Positions 1 to 9,273 of a stretch of 57,135 bases of DNA are shown here, piece by piece. Source of the DNA: Microbacterium sp. (GTDB lineage Bacteria > Actinomycetota > Actinomycetes > Actinomycetales > Microbacteriaceae). The notes below the pieces were generated by a model. The model was not told where the DNA came from, did not search any database, and was given only the letters and a program-made list of their open reading frames with translations. Each line of letters opens with the position of its first letter. Positions within the stretch are counted from its first letter, which is position 1. Location of the stretch: the NCBI RefSeq assembly GCF_029263575.1, contig NZ_JAJUFV010000002.1, positions 1-57,135 on the forward strand. The letters run 5' to 3'. The position numbers were made by a program, and so were the translations under genes.

Positions 1-437
1 CGGCTTCCGGCGACACGCTCGCCTCGGCCGACAACGCGACCAAGGGCGCTTACGTGCTCGCGGAGGCCCCGGGTGGAACCACCGACGTGATCCTGATCGC
101 GACCGGCTCCGAGGTGCAGCTCGCCGTCGCAGCACGTGAGACGCTCGCCGCTGAAGGCATCGGTGCCCGGGTCGTCTCGGCGCCGTCGCTCGAATGGTTC
201 GACGAACAGGATGCCGCGTACCGCGAGTCCGTGCTGCCAGCCGCTGTCACCGCCCGTGTCTCAGTTGAGGCCGGGTCCGCGCTGAGCTGGCGCGGAATCG
301 TGGGTGACAAGGGCCGCTCGGTCGCGATCGATCACTTCGGCGCCTCTGCCGATTACAAGACCCTCTTCCAGAAGTTCGGCATCACCGCCGAAGCCGTCGT
401 CGAGGCGGCCCGCGAGACCATCAAGGAGAACGCATGA
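1..437 (+). CDS. tkt: Transketolase, C-terminal part (5' end outside window)
   Basis: Transketolase moves two-carbon ketol units between sugar phosphates in the non-oxidative pentose-phosphate pathway, using thiamine diphosphate. Only the last ~145 codons are here; the frame is open from the window edge at base 3. The visible part is the family's C-terminal domain, with the typical stretch [13 protein letters not shown], then SLEWFDEQ and the conserved region around [19 protein letters not shown]. The stop codon overlaps the transaldolase start (ATGA at 434-437), so the two are translationally coupled at the head of a pentose-phosphate operon. No start can be assigned. Family assignment is secure from the C-terminal motifs and the neighbours. 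Confidence 0.95.
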   Translation, partial: ASGDTLASADNATKGAYVLAEAPGGTTDVILIATGSEVQLAVAARETLAAEGIGARVVSAPSLEWFDEQDAAYRESVLPAAVTARVSVEAGSALSWRGIVGDKGRSVAIDHFGASADYKTLFQKFGITAEAVVEAARETIKENA

Positions 438-1546
438 CCACCCCCACCGCAGCCCTCGCCGCAGCCGGCGTCAGCATCTGGCTCGATGACCTCTCCCGTA
501 CGCGTATCGACTCCGGCAACCTCGCCGCGCTGATCGAGACGCGCAATGTCGTCGGTGTCACGACCAACCCGACGATCTTCGCCGGCGCGATCACCGACGC
601 GAACGACACCTCCTACGACGCGCAGGTCAGCGAGTTGGCTGCCTCAGGTGCCACCGCCGAAGAGGCCGTCTTCGCTGCGACGACGCAGGATGTCGCCGCA
701 GCGCTCGACGTCTTCCGTCCGGTGTGGGAGTCGTCCGGTCACGTCGACGGTCGTGTATCGATCGAGGTCTCCCCCGATCTCGCCCACGACACCGAGGGAA
801 CCGTGGCGCAGGCCAAGCAGCTGTGGGATAAAATCAACCGCCCGAACCTGCTCGTGAAGATCCCCGCGACCAAGGCCGGGCTTCCCGCGATCACGAAGGC
901 CATCGCCGCGGGCATCAGCGTCAACGTCACGCTGATCTTCAGCCTGGAGCGCTACGCGGACGTCATCGACGCCTACCTGACCGGGCTTGAGAAGGCGAAG
1001 GCCGCCGGCATCGATCTGTCGACCATCCATTCGGTCGCCTCGTTCTTCGTGTCGCGCGTCGACACCGAGACCGACAAGCGTCTGACCGAGATCGGAACCG
1101 ATGAGGCACTCGCGCTGAAAAGCAAGGCCGGGCTCGCCAACGCACGCCTGGCATACGAGCTCTTCGAGAAGACCTTCGCGGACGCCCGCGCCACGGCTCT
1201 GCTGGATGCTGGCGCCAATCTGCAGCGCCCGCTGTGGGCCTCTACCGGTGTCAAGGACCCGGCTCTGCCCGACACGCTCTACGTCACCGAACTCGTGGCG
1301 CAGGGCGTCGTCAACACGATGCCCGAGAAGACTCTCGAGGCGACGTTCGATCACGCTGTCGTCACCGGTGACACAGTCACCAGCGGCTACGAGCAGGCTC
1401 GCGCCGTGTTCGCAGGGCTGGCCGAGGTCGGCGTCGATTTCGATGACGTCACGCAGGTACTCGAAGACGAAGGTGTGAAGAAGTTCATCGACTCCTGGCA
1501 CGACTTGCTGACGCAGGTTGCCGAAGAGCTGGACTCGCAGCGATGA
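434..1546 (+). CDS. tal: Transaldolase
   Basis: Transfers a dihydroxyacetone unit between sedoheptulose-7-phosphate and glyceraldehyde-3-phosphate, forming a Schiff base on a lysine. The 370-aa product matches the long actinobacterial transaldolase type. The N-terminal [11 protein letters not shown] motif and the catalytic-lysine motif [11 protein letters not shown] are both present. The ATG at 434 overlaps the tkt stop and its own TGA overlaps the next start at 1543, so tkt, tal and pgi form one coupled unit. Cytoplasmic; nothing unusual. Confidence 0.97.
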   Translation: MTTPTAALAAAGVSIWLDDLSRTRIDSGNLAALIETRNVVGVTTNPTIFAGAITDANDTSYDAQVSELAASGATAEEAVFAATTQDVAAALDVFRPVWESSGHVDGRVSIEVSPDLAHDTEGTVAQAKQLWDKINRPNLLVKIPATKAGLPAITKAIAAGISVNVTLIFSLERYADVIDAYLTGLEKAKAAGIDLSTIHSVASFFVSRVDTETDKRLTEIGTDEALALKSKAGLANARLAYELFEKTFADARATALLDAGANLQRPLWASTGVKDPALPDTLYVTELVAQGVVNTMPEKTLEATFDHAVVTGDTVTSGYEQARAVFAGLAEVGVDFDDVTQVLEDEGVKKFIDSWHDLLTQVAEELDSQR

Positions 1547-3150
1547 CATTTGCCATCCATGCCACCGGCGCGGCGCGGGTCGCGATCGACGAGGTGGTCC
1601 CGGCGCTCGTCGGTGACCTCATCGCATCGCGCATCACGGCTTTCGACTCGACCCTGTGGGGTGCTGAGGCTGAGGCCGAGGCATCCGCTCGTCTGGGATG
1701 GGTCGAAGCCGTCGCGCTCTCGCGCCCGCTGGTCGCCGATATCATCGCCCTGCGCGATGAATTGCGCGCCAGCGGGGTGACGCGTGTCGCACTGGCTGGC
1801 ATGGGTGGGTCATCGCTCGCTCCCGAGGTCATCAGCAGAACCGCGGGCGTTCCGCTCACGATCCTCGATTCGACGGCCCCGGGGCAGGTCCTGGCTGCGC
1901 TCGATCAGGCGCTCGCCGAGACCGTGCTGGTCGTGTCGTCGAAGTCGGGATCGACCGTTGAGACGGACTCGCACCGGCGCACGTTCGCAGCCGCCTTCCG
2001 CGACCTGGGCATCGATCCGACCGAACGCATCGTCGTCGTCACCGATCCCGGGTCTCCGCTTGACACCACCGCGCGCGCCGAAGGCTACCGGGTCTTCAAC
2101 GCCGACCCGAACGTCGGCGGTCGATACTCGGCACTGACCGCTTTCGGCCTGGTTCCCACCGGGCTCGCGGGCGTCGACATCGATGAGCTGCTCGACGAGG
2201 CCGAAGCCATGCTCCTTCCGGTCGCGGTCGACCAGGCGGATAATCCCGCGCTGCGTCTCGCCGCCGCGATCTCATGCACGAATCCGCGCCGAGACAAGCT
2301 GGGTCTGGTCACCGACGGCACGCACATCGTCGGATTGCCCGATTGGATCGAGCAGCTCGTCGCCGAGTCAACGGGCAAGAACGGCACCGGCATCCTCCCG
2401 GTCGTGCTGCTGCCCGTATCGCCGGAAGTCGAAAACGTTCCCGACGATTTGCAGATCGTCCGCCTCGTGGACGACGCCAATGAGTTTCACATGCGTGAAC
2501 GTCACCAGGGAGAGATCCTCATCAGCGGCTCGCTGGGCGCGAACTTCCTCGTGTGGGAGTATGCGACGGCCATTGCCGGCTATCTGCTCGTCATCGATCC
2601 GTTCAACCAACCCGATGTCGAATCGGCCAAGGCCGCCACGCGCGGCCTGTTGGATGAGCGCCCCGAGCAGGCTGCTCCCGCTTTCGTCCAGAACGGCATC
2701 GAAGTGCGCGCCTCGGATGCGGCCCTGACCGCCTCAGGCGACATCGAAGCCGTCATGGATGCCCTCTGGGCACGATTGAGCGACGACGGCTACGTCGCGA
2801 TCCAGGCTTACGTCAACCGGCTCGAGCTGTCACAGCTGGCCGGCCTCCGAGAGCTGGTCGCGGCCGACTCCGGCAGGCCGACCACGTTCGGCTGGGGCCC
2901 GCGTTTCCTGCACTCGACCGGTCAGTATCACAAGGGTGGTCCGGCACAGGGCGTCTTCCTGCAGATCCTGGAACGCACCGACGTCGACCTCGAGATCCCC
3001 GATCGTCCCTTCACATATGGCCAGCTCATCGAGGCTCAGGCCGCCGGCGACGCGAAAGTCCTCGCCGATCTGGGTCTGCCGGTGGTGACGCTGACGATCA
3101 CGGACGATTCCGCTGACGTCCTCGCGCTGTTCGAAGCCGCCCAGAAGTAG
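1543..3150 (+). CDS. pgi: Glucose-6-phosphate isomerase
   Basis: Interconverts glucose-6-phosphate and fructose-6-phosphate, linking glycolysis to the pentose-phosphate operon around it. The 535-aa protein carries two SIS sugar-phosphate-binding regions: [12 protein letters not shown] in the first half and [14 protein letters not shown] shortly after, with later SIS residues around TGKNGTG. The N-terminus differs from the E. coli-type enzyme; it is the shorter actinobacterial form that sits beside tal and zwf. The start at 1543 overlaps the tal stop by four bases. A 47-base gap with an AGGAG ribosome site follows before zwf. Confidence 0.94.
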   Translation: MTFAIHATGAARVAIDEVVPALVGDLIASRITAFDSTLWGAEAEAEASARLGWVEAVALSRPLVADIIALRDELRASGVTRVALAGMGGSSLAPEVISRTAGVPLTILDSTAPGQVLAALDQALAETVLVVSSKSGSTVETDSHRRTFAAAFRDLGIDPTERIVVVTDPGSPLDTTARAEGYRVFNADPNVGGRYSALTAFGLVPTGLAGVDIDELLDEAEAMLLPVAVDQADNPALRLAAAISCTNPRRDKLGLVTDGTHIVGLPDWIEQLVAESTGKNGTGILPVVLLPVSPEVENVPDDLQIVRLVDDANEFHMRERHQGEILISGSLGANFLVWEYATAIAGYLLVIDPFNQPDVESAKAATRGLLDERPEQAAPAFVQNGIEVRASDAALTASGDIEAVMDALWARLSDDGYVAIQAYVNRLELSQLAGLRELVAADSGRPTTFGWGPRFLHSTGQYHKGGPAQGVFLQILERTDVDLEIPDRPFTYGQLIEAQAAGDAKVLADLGLPVVTLTITDDSADVLALFEAAQK

Positions 3151-3197
3151 TCCGCAACAATCCACACGCAAGACATCAGTAGGAGAATGCCCCGCCG

Positions 3198-4745
3198 ATG
3201 ACCGTTCCCGTTTCACGCGGCCACAATCCGCTTCGCGATCCCGACGATCGTCGCCTGAGCCGCATCGCCGGTCCCAGCGCCCTGGTGATCTTCGGTGTCA
3301 CCGGCGATCTGTCGCGCAAAAAACTCATGCCCGCGGTCTACGACCTGGCCAATCGTGGCCTGCTCCCCCCGGGATTCGCTCTCGTCGGCTTCGCGCGACG
3401 CGATTGGGAAGATCAGGATTTCGCCGACGTCGTCTACGACGCGGTCAAGAAGCACGCGCGCACCGAGTTCCGTGAAGAGACCTGGCAGCAGCTGCTGCAG
3501 GGCATCCGCTTCGTCTCCGGTGAGTTCGACAATCCGGCTTCTTTCCAGAAGCTCCGCGAGACGGTCGAGAAACTCGACGTCGAACGCGGCACGATGGGCA
3601 ACCATGCCTACTATCTCTCGATTCCGCCGAAGTCCTTCCCGCTGGTGGCCAAGCAGCTGAAGGAGTCCGGCCTCGTCGGCGACGAGCGCGGCCGAGACCA
3701 GTGGCGTCGTGTCGTCATCGAGAAGCCATTCGGCAACGATCTCGAATCAGCCCGTGCGCTCAACGAAGCGCTGGAGGTGGCGTTCCCGGCCGACTCGATC
3801 TTCCGCATCGATCATTATCTGGGCAAAGAGACCGTCCAGAACATCATGGCGCTGCGCTTCGCGAACGAGCTCTACGAGCCGATCTGGAACCGCAACTATG
3901 TGGACCACGTGCAGATCACGATGGCCGAGGACATCGGCGTCGGCGGGCGCGCCGGCTACTATGACGGCATCGGCGCGGCGCGCGACGTCATCCAGAATCA
4001 CTTGCTGCAGCTCATGGCTCTGACGGCCATGGAAGAGCCCATCAGCCTCTCGGCCGAGCACCTGCGCGCTGAGAAGGAGAAGGTGCTGGCCGCTGTCACC
4101 CTGCCCGATGATCTGTCGCTCGCCACCGCCCGCGGGCAGTACGCCGGCGGCTGGCAGGGTGGCGAGAAGGTCGACGGCTTCCTCAGCGAAGACGGCATGA
4201 ACCCCGAGTCGACCACCGAGACCTTCGCCGCTATCAAGCTCGAGATCGCCACCCGACGCTGGGCCGGCGTGCCCTTCTATCTGCGCAGCGGCAAGCGTCT
4301 GGGCCGCCGCGTCACCGAGATTGCCGTGGTGTTCAACCGGGCTCCTGAGCACCTGTTCGGCCGCGGAAACGCGGCGGAGCTCGGACAGAACGCTCTCGTG
4401 ATCCGCGTTCAGCCCGACGAGGGCGTCACGATCCGATTCGGGTCGAAGGTTCCCGGTGCCGGCACGAACGTGCGCGATGTCACGATGGACTTCGGCTACG
4501 GACACGCCTTCACCGAGGCGAGCCCCGAGGCCTACGAGCGCCTGATCCTCGACGTGCTACTGGGCGACCCGCCGCTGTTCCCGCGGCACGAAGAGGTCGA
4601 GTTGAGCTGGAAGATCCTCGACCCCGTCGAGAGGTACTGGGAAGCCGAGGGCGGTCCGCTCGAGCAATACGCCTCTGGATCCTGGGGGCCGGCATCGGCT
4701 GATGAACTGCTTGCCCGCGACGGACGAGTCTGGAGACGACCATGA
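3198..4745 (+). CDS. zwf: Glucose-6-phosphate 1-dehydrogenase
   Basis: Catalyses the first, NADPH-producing step of the oxidative pentose-phosphate pathway. The 515-aa length is normal. The N-terminal nucleotide-binding motif FGVTGDLSRKKLMPA and the active-site motif RIDHYLGKE are both intact. AGGAG lies about 11 bases upstream of the ATG, a somewhat long spacing. The stop overlaps the opcA start (ATGA at 4742-4745); OpcA is the known assembly/activation partner of this enzyme in actinobacteria and cyanobacteria, so coupling fits complex formation. The NADPH may also supply the ketoreductases of the nearby polyketide locus, though nothing in the sequence links them. Confidence 0.97.
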   Translation: MTVPVSRGHNPLRDPDDRRLSRIAGPSALVIFGVTGDLSRKKLMPAVYDLANRGLLPPGFALVGFARRDWEDQDFADVVYDAVKKHARTEFREETWQQLLQGIRFVSGEFDNPASFQKLRETVEKLDVERGTMGNHAYYLSIPPKSFPLVAKQLKESGLVGDERGRDQWRRVVIEKPFGNDLESARALNEALEVAFPADSIFRIDHYLGKETVQNIMALRFANELYEPIWNRNYVDHVQITMAEDIGVGGRAGYYDGIGAARDVIQNHLLQLMALTAMEEPISLSAEHLRAEKEKVLAAVTLPDDLSLATARGQYAGGWQGGEKVDGFLSEDGMNPESTTETFAAIKLEIATRRWAGVPFYLRSGKRLGRRVTEIAVVFNRAPEHLFGRGNAAELGQNALVIRVQPDEGVTIRFGSKVPGAGTNVRDVTMDFGYGHAFTEASPEAYERLILDVLLGDPPLFPRHEEVELSWKILDPVERYWEAEGGPLEQYASGSWGPASADELLARDGRVWRRP

Positions 4746-5677
4746 TCATCGACCTTCCCGACACCACCACCAGTCAGGTCGCCAAGCAGCTCGTCACGGT
4801 ACGCGAAGACGGCGGTGCTGTCGCGCTCGGCCGTGTGCTCACCCTCATCATCTCGGCACGCAATGGCGTAGCAGAGGCGGCTATCGACGCCGCCAACGAC
4901 GCCTCACGCGAGCACCCGATGCGGGTCATCGTGCTCACCACAGGCGAGGGCGAATCCCGCCTCGATGCGCAGATCCGTGTCGGCGGCGACGCCGGAGCGA
5001 GCGAGGTCGTCGTGCTGCATGCCTACGGCGATGCGGCCAGCAACGAGGAGAGCCTGGTCACGGGGCTCCTGCTGCCCGATGCCCCCGTCGTGGCGTGGTG
5101 GCCTGAGGACGCGCCAGACAACCCTGCGCAGTCGCCGCTCGGGCGCATCGCCCAGCGTCGCATCACAGATGCCGCCACCGCTTCCGATGTCCGCGAACAG
5201 CTCGCGGTTCTCGGTTCGAGCCATGCGCCAGGCGACACCGATCTGGCGTGGACGCGTCTGACGCACTGGCGCGAGCAGTTGGCCGCCGTACTCGACCAGC
5301 CGCCGTACGAGACGGTGACAGCCGTTGAGGTTCTCGGCGCCGCGGCGTCGCCGTCGACGGCGTTGCTGGCCGCGTGGCTGCAACTATCGTTGGATGTTCC
5401 CGTGCAGTGGCACTTCGAAGATCCGTCGCACTGGGAGGTCGGCATCAAATCGGTGCGGCTGACACGCGCCAGCGGCGATATCCTCCTGGAGCGCCCCGAG
5501 AGCAGCGTCGCGGTACTCACGCAGCCGGGTCAGCCCGATCACGAGCTTCATCTGCCGCGCCGCACGCTGCGCGAGTGCCTGGCTGAAGAATTGCGCCGGC
5601 TCGATCCTGATGTGCTGTACGGTCGGGTCATCACCGAGGGCTGGGAGAAATTGGGCCCGCCCGAGACAGGAGCGTGA
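4742..5677 (+). CDS. opcA: Glucose-6-phosphate dehydrogenase assembly protein OpcA
   Basis: A 311-aa protein of the OpcA family, a non-catalytic partner needed for full activity of glucose-6-phosphate dehydrogenase. Identification rests on position between zwf and pgl, on length, and on family-typical stretches such as the N-terminal IDLPDTTTSQVAKQL and the central PDAPVVAWWPEDAPDNP. It overlaps zwf by four bases upstream and pgl by four bases downstream. Cytoplasmic, no membrane segments. Confidence 0.93.
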   Translation: MIIDLPDTTTSQVAKQLVTVREDGGAVALGRVLTLIISARNGVAEAAIDAANDASREHPMRVIVLTTGEGESRLDAQIRVGGDAGASEVVVLHAYGDAASNEESLVTGLLLPDAPVVAWWPEDAPDNPAQSPLGRIAQRRITDAATASDVREQLAVLGSSHAPGDTDLAWTRLTHWREQLAAVLDQPPYETVTAVEVLGAAASPSTALLAAWLQLSLDVPVQWHFEDPSHWEVGIKSVRLTRASGDILLERPESSVAVLTQPGQPDHELHLPRRTLRECLAEELRRLDPDVLYGRVITEGWEKLGPPETGA

Positions 5678-6462
5678 ACGGCATGACTGCAACGCCGGCA
5701 GAGAAGACGGTCGTCGTCGAGTCCACACCCGCGGCGCTGGCTGAACGGGTCGCGGATCGGTTTCTGACCCGGGTGCGCGCGCGCACGAAGAACGGCCGTA
5801 TCGCGCACATCGCGCTGACGGGTGGTTCCATGGGCGGCGCCGTGCTTCGGGCTGTGGCCGCCCACCCGAACGTGGGAGTGATCGACTGGTCGCTGGTGCA
5901 CTTCTGGTGGGGTGATGAGCGCTTCGTCGCGCACGACGACGCTGATCGCAACGCCGTGCAGTCTCGGGACGCGCTGCTGGATCACATCGATGTCCCGGCC
6001 GAGAACGTGCACGAGATCGCCGCTTCCGACAGCGGGCTCACCCTTGATGAGGCCGCGGAAGCGTATGCGCAGGAGCTCGCGCGGTTCGCTGACGACGGGC
6101 AGGCCTGGCCGTCTTTCGCGGTGTGCTTTCTCGGCGTCGGGCCCGATGGGCATATCGCGTCGCTGTTTCCGGATCGCGCAGAGGTGACCGAGACGGATGC
6201 CGTGGCTCTGCCGGTGCGCGACTCCCCCAAGCCTCCGCCCGAGCGCGTCACGCTCACACGCCCTGTCATCAACGCGTCGAAGCGGGTGTGGCTGGTGTTG
6301 ACCGGCGCAGATAAGGCGTCGGCGCTGGGCCTGGCTCTGGCCGGCGCGAGCTATACGAATGTGCCGGCGGCGGGTGCGAAGGGACGCAAGCGCACGATCT
6401 TCTTCGTCGACGAGGCCGCCGCCTCTGAGGTCTCAGAAGACCTCATCGATCCGAGCTACTGA
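5674..6462 (+). CDS. pgl: 6-phosphogluconolactonase
   Basis: Hydrolyses 6-phosphogluconolactone to 6-phosphogluconate, step two of the oxidative pentose-phosphate branch. The 262-aa product has LTGGSMGGAVL near the N-terminus, HFFWWGDERFV-like residues (written in the gene as HFWWGDERFV), and the family signature GVGPDGHIASLFPD. The chosen start is GTG at 5674, overlapping the opcA stop (GTGA); an ATG at 5683 is an alternative that shortens the protein by three residues. This ends the + strand operon. Its last 20 bases overlap the 3' end of the convergent membrane-protein gene on the other strand, and no terminator hairpin is obvious there. Confidence 0.95.
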   Translation: MNGMTATPAEKTVVVESTPAALAERVADRFLTRVRARTKNGRIAHIALTGGSMGGAVLRAVAAHPNVGVIDWSLVHFWWGDERFVAHDDADRNAVQSRDALLDHIDVPAENVHEIAASDSGLTLDEAAEAYAQELARFADDGQAWPSFAVCFLGVGPDGHIASLFPDRAEVTETDAVALPVRDSPKPPPERVTLTRPVINASKRVWLVLTGADKASALGLALAGASYTNVPAAGAKGRKRTIFFVDEAAASEVSEDLIDPSY

Positions 6463-7489
6463 ACCCGTCTGTCTCCGGTCGGTCGGTCGGCTCGCTCGGG
6501 GTGGTGGACGACGACCATCCCGGGGTGGAAGCCGCCCCGCCGCTGCCGCGGGTGATACCGAGCTCCTGGCTCTCGCTGAGCACCTGCGGGTGGTAGCGGG
6601 CGAGTCCGACGACGCCCCACACCGCGGCCGCACCCGCAACGCCGAAGACGACGAGTGCCCACGGCGGCGCGGCGGCGGCTTCGCCGAGCACCAGCATGCC
6701 GATCAGCACGGCGATGAGCGGGTCGACGACCGTGAGTCCGGCGATCACCAGGTCGGGCGGGCCCGAGCTGTAAGCGGTCTGCACGAAGTACGCTCCCGCC
6801 GCGGCAGCGGCGAGAAGCGCGATCACGCACACCACGGTGATCCAGTCGAACTCCTGAGCCTTCACGCGCTCGATGACCGCCTTGGCCATGGTCGCCACGA
6901 ATCCGTAGAGGATCCCGGCGCCGACGACGTAGAACAGCGCCCGCATCCGGTGGCGCAGAATGAGCCAGCATCCGCCCAAGAGAATAATGACCACGAGCAG
7001 GATTGCGAGAATGACGAAAAGCTGACGATCAGAGATCGCGTGCTCGGTGGCAAACAGGGCGGCGACCAACACGAAGATGAAGATGCCACCGACGCACGCG
7101 GCTATCGAGGTCAGCGACCGCCTGGTGGGTGTATGACCGGAAATACGCGCGTTCAGGAGCGTTGTCATCACCAGAGCGATCGCTCCGAGCGGCTGTACGA
7201 CGATCAGCGGGGCGATCGAGAGGGCCGCGAGCTGACAGACAATCGCCAACCCGAGCATGACGGTGCCGATGATCCAGGAGGGCCTGGTCAACAGACCCTT
7301 CAGCTGCGCGCCGGTGAGTCCGGTCGTGCCGGCTGAACCGCTCAGGCGCTCGACCTTGTCGACGCCGCGGTGCTGATACTGCGCGCCCAGCGACATGAAG
7401 ACGGCACCCGCGAGGGCCAGCGGAATACCCAGCAACAGAGCGGGGTTCTGGAAAGCGCCCACGAGTTGGTCGACATCCACCTCTGCCAT
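6443..7489 (-). CDS. DMT-superfamily / NIPA-like multispanning membrane protein
   Basis: A 348-aa membrane protein with about nine or ten hydrophobic segments. The first is LLGIPLALAGAVFMSLGAQYQHRG, followed by paired helices such as LAIVCQLAALSIAPLIVVQPLGAIALV, a pattern of the EamA/NIPA-like DMT transporters common in Microbacteriaceae. The substrate cannot be read from the sequence. The open frame runs back to 7729, but the first ~80 residues would be low-complexity shadow sequence overlapping def; the ATG at 7489 (MAEVDVDQ) is the sensible start because hydrophobic sequence begins just after it. The C-terminal tail (~45 residues) is Ser/Thr/Pro-rich and probably cytoplasmic. Convergent with pgl, divergent from def. 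Confidence 0.8.
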   Translation of the reverse strand: MAEVDVDQLVGAFQNPALLLGIPLALAGAVFMSLGAQYQHRGVDKVERLSGSAGTTGLTGAQLKGLLTRPSWIIGTVMLGLAIVCQLAALSIAPLIVVQPLGAIALVMTTLLNARISGHTPTRRSLTSIAACVGGIFIFVLVAALFATEHAISDRQLFVILAILLVVIILLGGCWLILRHRMRALFYVVGAGILYGFVATMAKAVIERVKAQEFDWITVVCVIALLAAAAAGAYFVQTAYSSGPPDLVIAGLTVVDPLIAVLIGMLVLGEAAAAPPWALVVFGVAGAAAVWGVVGLARYHPQVLSESQELGITRGSGGAASTPGWSSSTTPSEPTDRPETDGFSSSDR

Positions 7490-7556
7490 CCACACACCTG
7501 CGCTCGCGCTCACACTAGAACAATACCGGGCCGTTGCCCCGCAGTAGGCTTGTGGC

Positions 7557-8123
7557 GTGGCTGTTCTCCCAATTCGCGTCCTCGGCGATCCTGTTCTGCA
7601 CTCCCCCGCATCCGCTGTCGACGAGATCACTCCCGACATACGCGCGCTCGTGGCCGACATGTACGAGACCATGGATGCCGCGCCCGGTGTCGGCCTCGCC
7701 GCGCCCCAGGTGGGCGTGGCGCTGCGCATCTACGCCTATTCCTACGTCGACGACGACGAGCAGCCGTGGCGCGGGGAGATCATCAACCCGGTGCTGTGGA
7801 TGTCGCCGCCCGAACCGGGCTCACCCGACCCTGATGACGAGTCCGAAGGATGCCTGTCGTTCCCCGGTGAGCGCTTCGCGCTACGCCGGGCCGATCACGT
7901 GCTGGTGACGGGGATCGATCTTGAGGGCGCAGACGTTCGCATCGAGGTCTCCGACTGGCGCGCGCGCATCATGCAGCACGAGTTCGACCACCTCGACGGC
8001 ATCCTGTACGTCGACCGCCTGTCGGATGGCGATGCGAAGGTCGTGCAGAAGATCGTCCGCAAGCGCGGCTGGGGAAAACCAGGCGTGAGCTGGATGCCGG
8101 GGGTCGACAACCTGGAGGGTTGA
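7557..8123 (+). CDS. def: Peptide deformylase
   Basis: Removes the formyl group from nascent proteins using a metal-bound water. All three family motifs are present in the 188-aa protein: GVGLAAPQVG, EGCLSFPG (metal-binding Cys) and QHEFDHLDG (two metal-binding His and the catalytic Glu). Start is GTG at 7557; an alternative downstream start would remove the conserved N-terminus. A TAGGCT hexamer at 7545-7550 lies six bases before the GTG, suggesting a leaderless transcript. Housekeeping gene that marks the left flank of the biosynthetic region. Confidence 0.95.
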   Translation: MAVLPIRVLGDPVLHSPASAVDEITPDIRALVADMYETMDAAPGVGLAAPQVGVALRIYAYSYVDDDEQPWRGEIINPVLWMSPPEPGSPDPDDESEGCLSFPGERFALRRADHVLVTGIDLEGADVRIEVSDWRARIMQHEFDHLDGILYVDRLSDGDAKVVQKIVRKRGWGKPGVSWMPGVDNLEG

Positions 8124-8137
8124 CTCAAATATTGCGC

Positions 8138-8164
8138 ATCGATATATCGCGGTACTATATTGAT
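8138..8164. promoter_or_regulatory. AT-rich inverted repeat, possible PadR operator
   Basis: ATCGATATA (8138-8146) and TATATTGAT (8156-8164) are inverted copies matching at 8 of 9 positions around a 9-base GC-rich spacer. The element stands out as AT-rich in a GC-rich region. It lies ~50 bases upstream of the small membrane-protein gene, and its right arm contains a TATATT hexamer that could be a -10 box. A PadR regulator is encoded two genes on. PadR proteins bind such spaced dyads and often repress their own operon, so autoregulation is the obvious inference. Confidence 0.45.
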
Positions 8165-8211
8165 AGTGCCCGCCAGGGTTGTGACCACGTCCAACAGCGA
8201 TCCTCACGGAA

Positions 8212-8601
8212 GTGCCCACTCAGATGCAGCAAACAGCCACCATCATTGCCCTAACCACCCTCACCGTCCTCGCTGCGGTGCAGATCCTGGCCGCGTGCGG
8301 CCTCCCCGTTGGCAGGCTCCTGTGGGGCGGTGCGAAACGCGTCCTCCCCGTCGGCATGCGGTGGGCGAGCGTCGGCGCTGTCGTGCTCTACGGTGTCTTC
8401 GCGTACATCCTGCTGGTTCAGGGCGCCGACCTCCCGTTGAACGGCTCCGGCTTGATCATGGTGCTGTCGTGGGTACTCTTTGGGTACCTCGTGCTCGCGA
8501 CCTTCGGCAATCTGCGCTCACGGAGCAGGGCCGAGCGATATGTCATGGCACCCGCATCGGCCATCCTTGCCATCGCGACGCTCATCATCACGCTGACCTA
8601 G
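8212..8601 (+). CDS. Small four-helix membrane protein of unknown function
   Basis: A 129-aa protein I do not recognise as a named family. It has four hydrophobic segments (roughly residues 8-30, 48-70, 80-98 and 108-128) joined by short basic loops (GGAKR, RSRSRAER). The start is GTG at 8212; an ATG at 8224 is an alternative. It is followed after 54 bases by a PadR regulator and preceded by an AT-rich dyad, so the two genes probably form a small autoregulated unit. Such PadR-linked membrane proteins often respond to membrane-active or toxic compounds, but nothing here identifies a ligand. Confidence 0.7.
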   Translation: MPTQMQQTATIIALTTLTVLAAVQILAACGLPVGRLLWGGAKRVLPVGMRWASVGAVVLYGVFAYILLVQGADLPLNGSGLIMVLSWVLFGYLVLATFGNLRSRSRAERYVMAPASAILAIATLIITLT

Positions 8602-8655
8602 GCTGAGCCACGCACACGAGTGGCAGAAGCCGTGTCCCTCCGATAAGTTCGGACA

Positions 8656-9273
8656 ATGCGCTACATGATCCTCGGGCTGCTTCTCGGCGGACCGCTTTCG
8701 CTATATGACCTGCACAAGAGGTTCACCGCCGGAATGGCGCAGTTCTACAGCGGCAGCATCGGTGGCATCCGACGGGCTCTGACGCAACTCGTCGTCGCAG
8801 GCTGGGCGACGGTAGAAGACGCAGAGGACGGGCGGCGCGGAAAGCGCGAATACACCATCACGCCCGAGGGAAAGCAGGCATGGCGTGAATGGATGCAGGC
8901 ACCACTTCCGCCCTCGTCTGACAGCGAGACGATGATCCTGGCCAAGGTGTTCCTGTTGGGATGGCTGCCGGAGGATGAGCGCGTTGTCACGATCCAGGCG
9001 CTTCATGATCGAGTATCAGAAGATGCGAAAGATATCGACGCTCTGCTGCAATCGGTCGACTCGAACGATATCGCCGCAGACGAGCGCGACGTCTTCGACT
9101 TCCAGAGAGCGACGCTCGAATACGGTGCTCATGCGCATCGGCTCCTCGGCGACTGGCTGGCGGCACTGGAAACGCCCGGCAGCGTAGGTGCCGCCGCGGC
9201 TCGGGCCTCAGTTCAACAGAATTCGAGCAGCTCCGCAGCAGTTGCCGACTCGATGCAGACCGCGTCGCGCTGA
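8656..9273 (+). CDS. PadR-family transcriptional regulator
   Basis: A 205-aa regulator with the PadR winged-helix DNA-binding domain at residues ~1-85. It starts MRYMILGLLLGGPLSLYDLHKRF and has the wing around KREYTITPEGKQAWREW. A helical Vir-type C-terminal domain follows (~90-185). A GATAAG/TAAGTT element sits 7-8 bases before the ATG, suggesting a leaderless start. The last 61 bases overlap the 3' end of the convergent phosphopantetheinyl transferase gene, and the Ser/Ala-rich tail there is probably dispensable. Likely target is the dyad at 8138-8164; whether it also affects the neighbouring biosynthetic locus is unknown. Confidence 0.88.
   Translation: MRYMILGLLLGGPLSLYDLHKRFTAGMAQFYSGSIGGIRRALTQLVVAGWATVEDAEDGRRGKREYTITPEGKQAWREWMQAPLPPSSDSETMILAKVFLLGWLPEDERVVTIQALHDRVSEDAKDIDALLQSVDSNDIAADERDVFDFQRATLEYGAHAHRLLGDWLAALETPGSVGAAAARASVQQNSSSSAAVADSMQTASR

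Noticed and set aside
7490..7729. N-terminal extension of the DMT-like membrane protein
   Set aside because: The 80 extra residues overlap the start of def, have no family similarity and precede the first hydrophobic segment; the ATG at 7489 is better.
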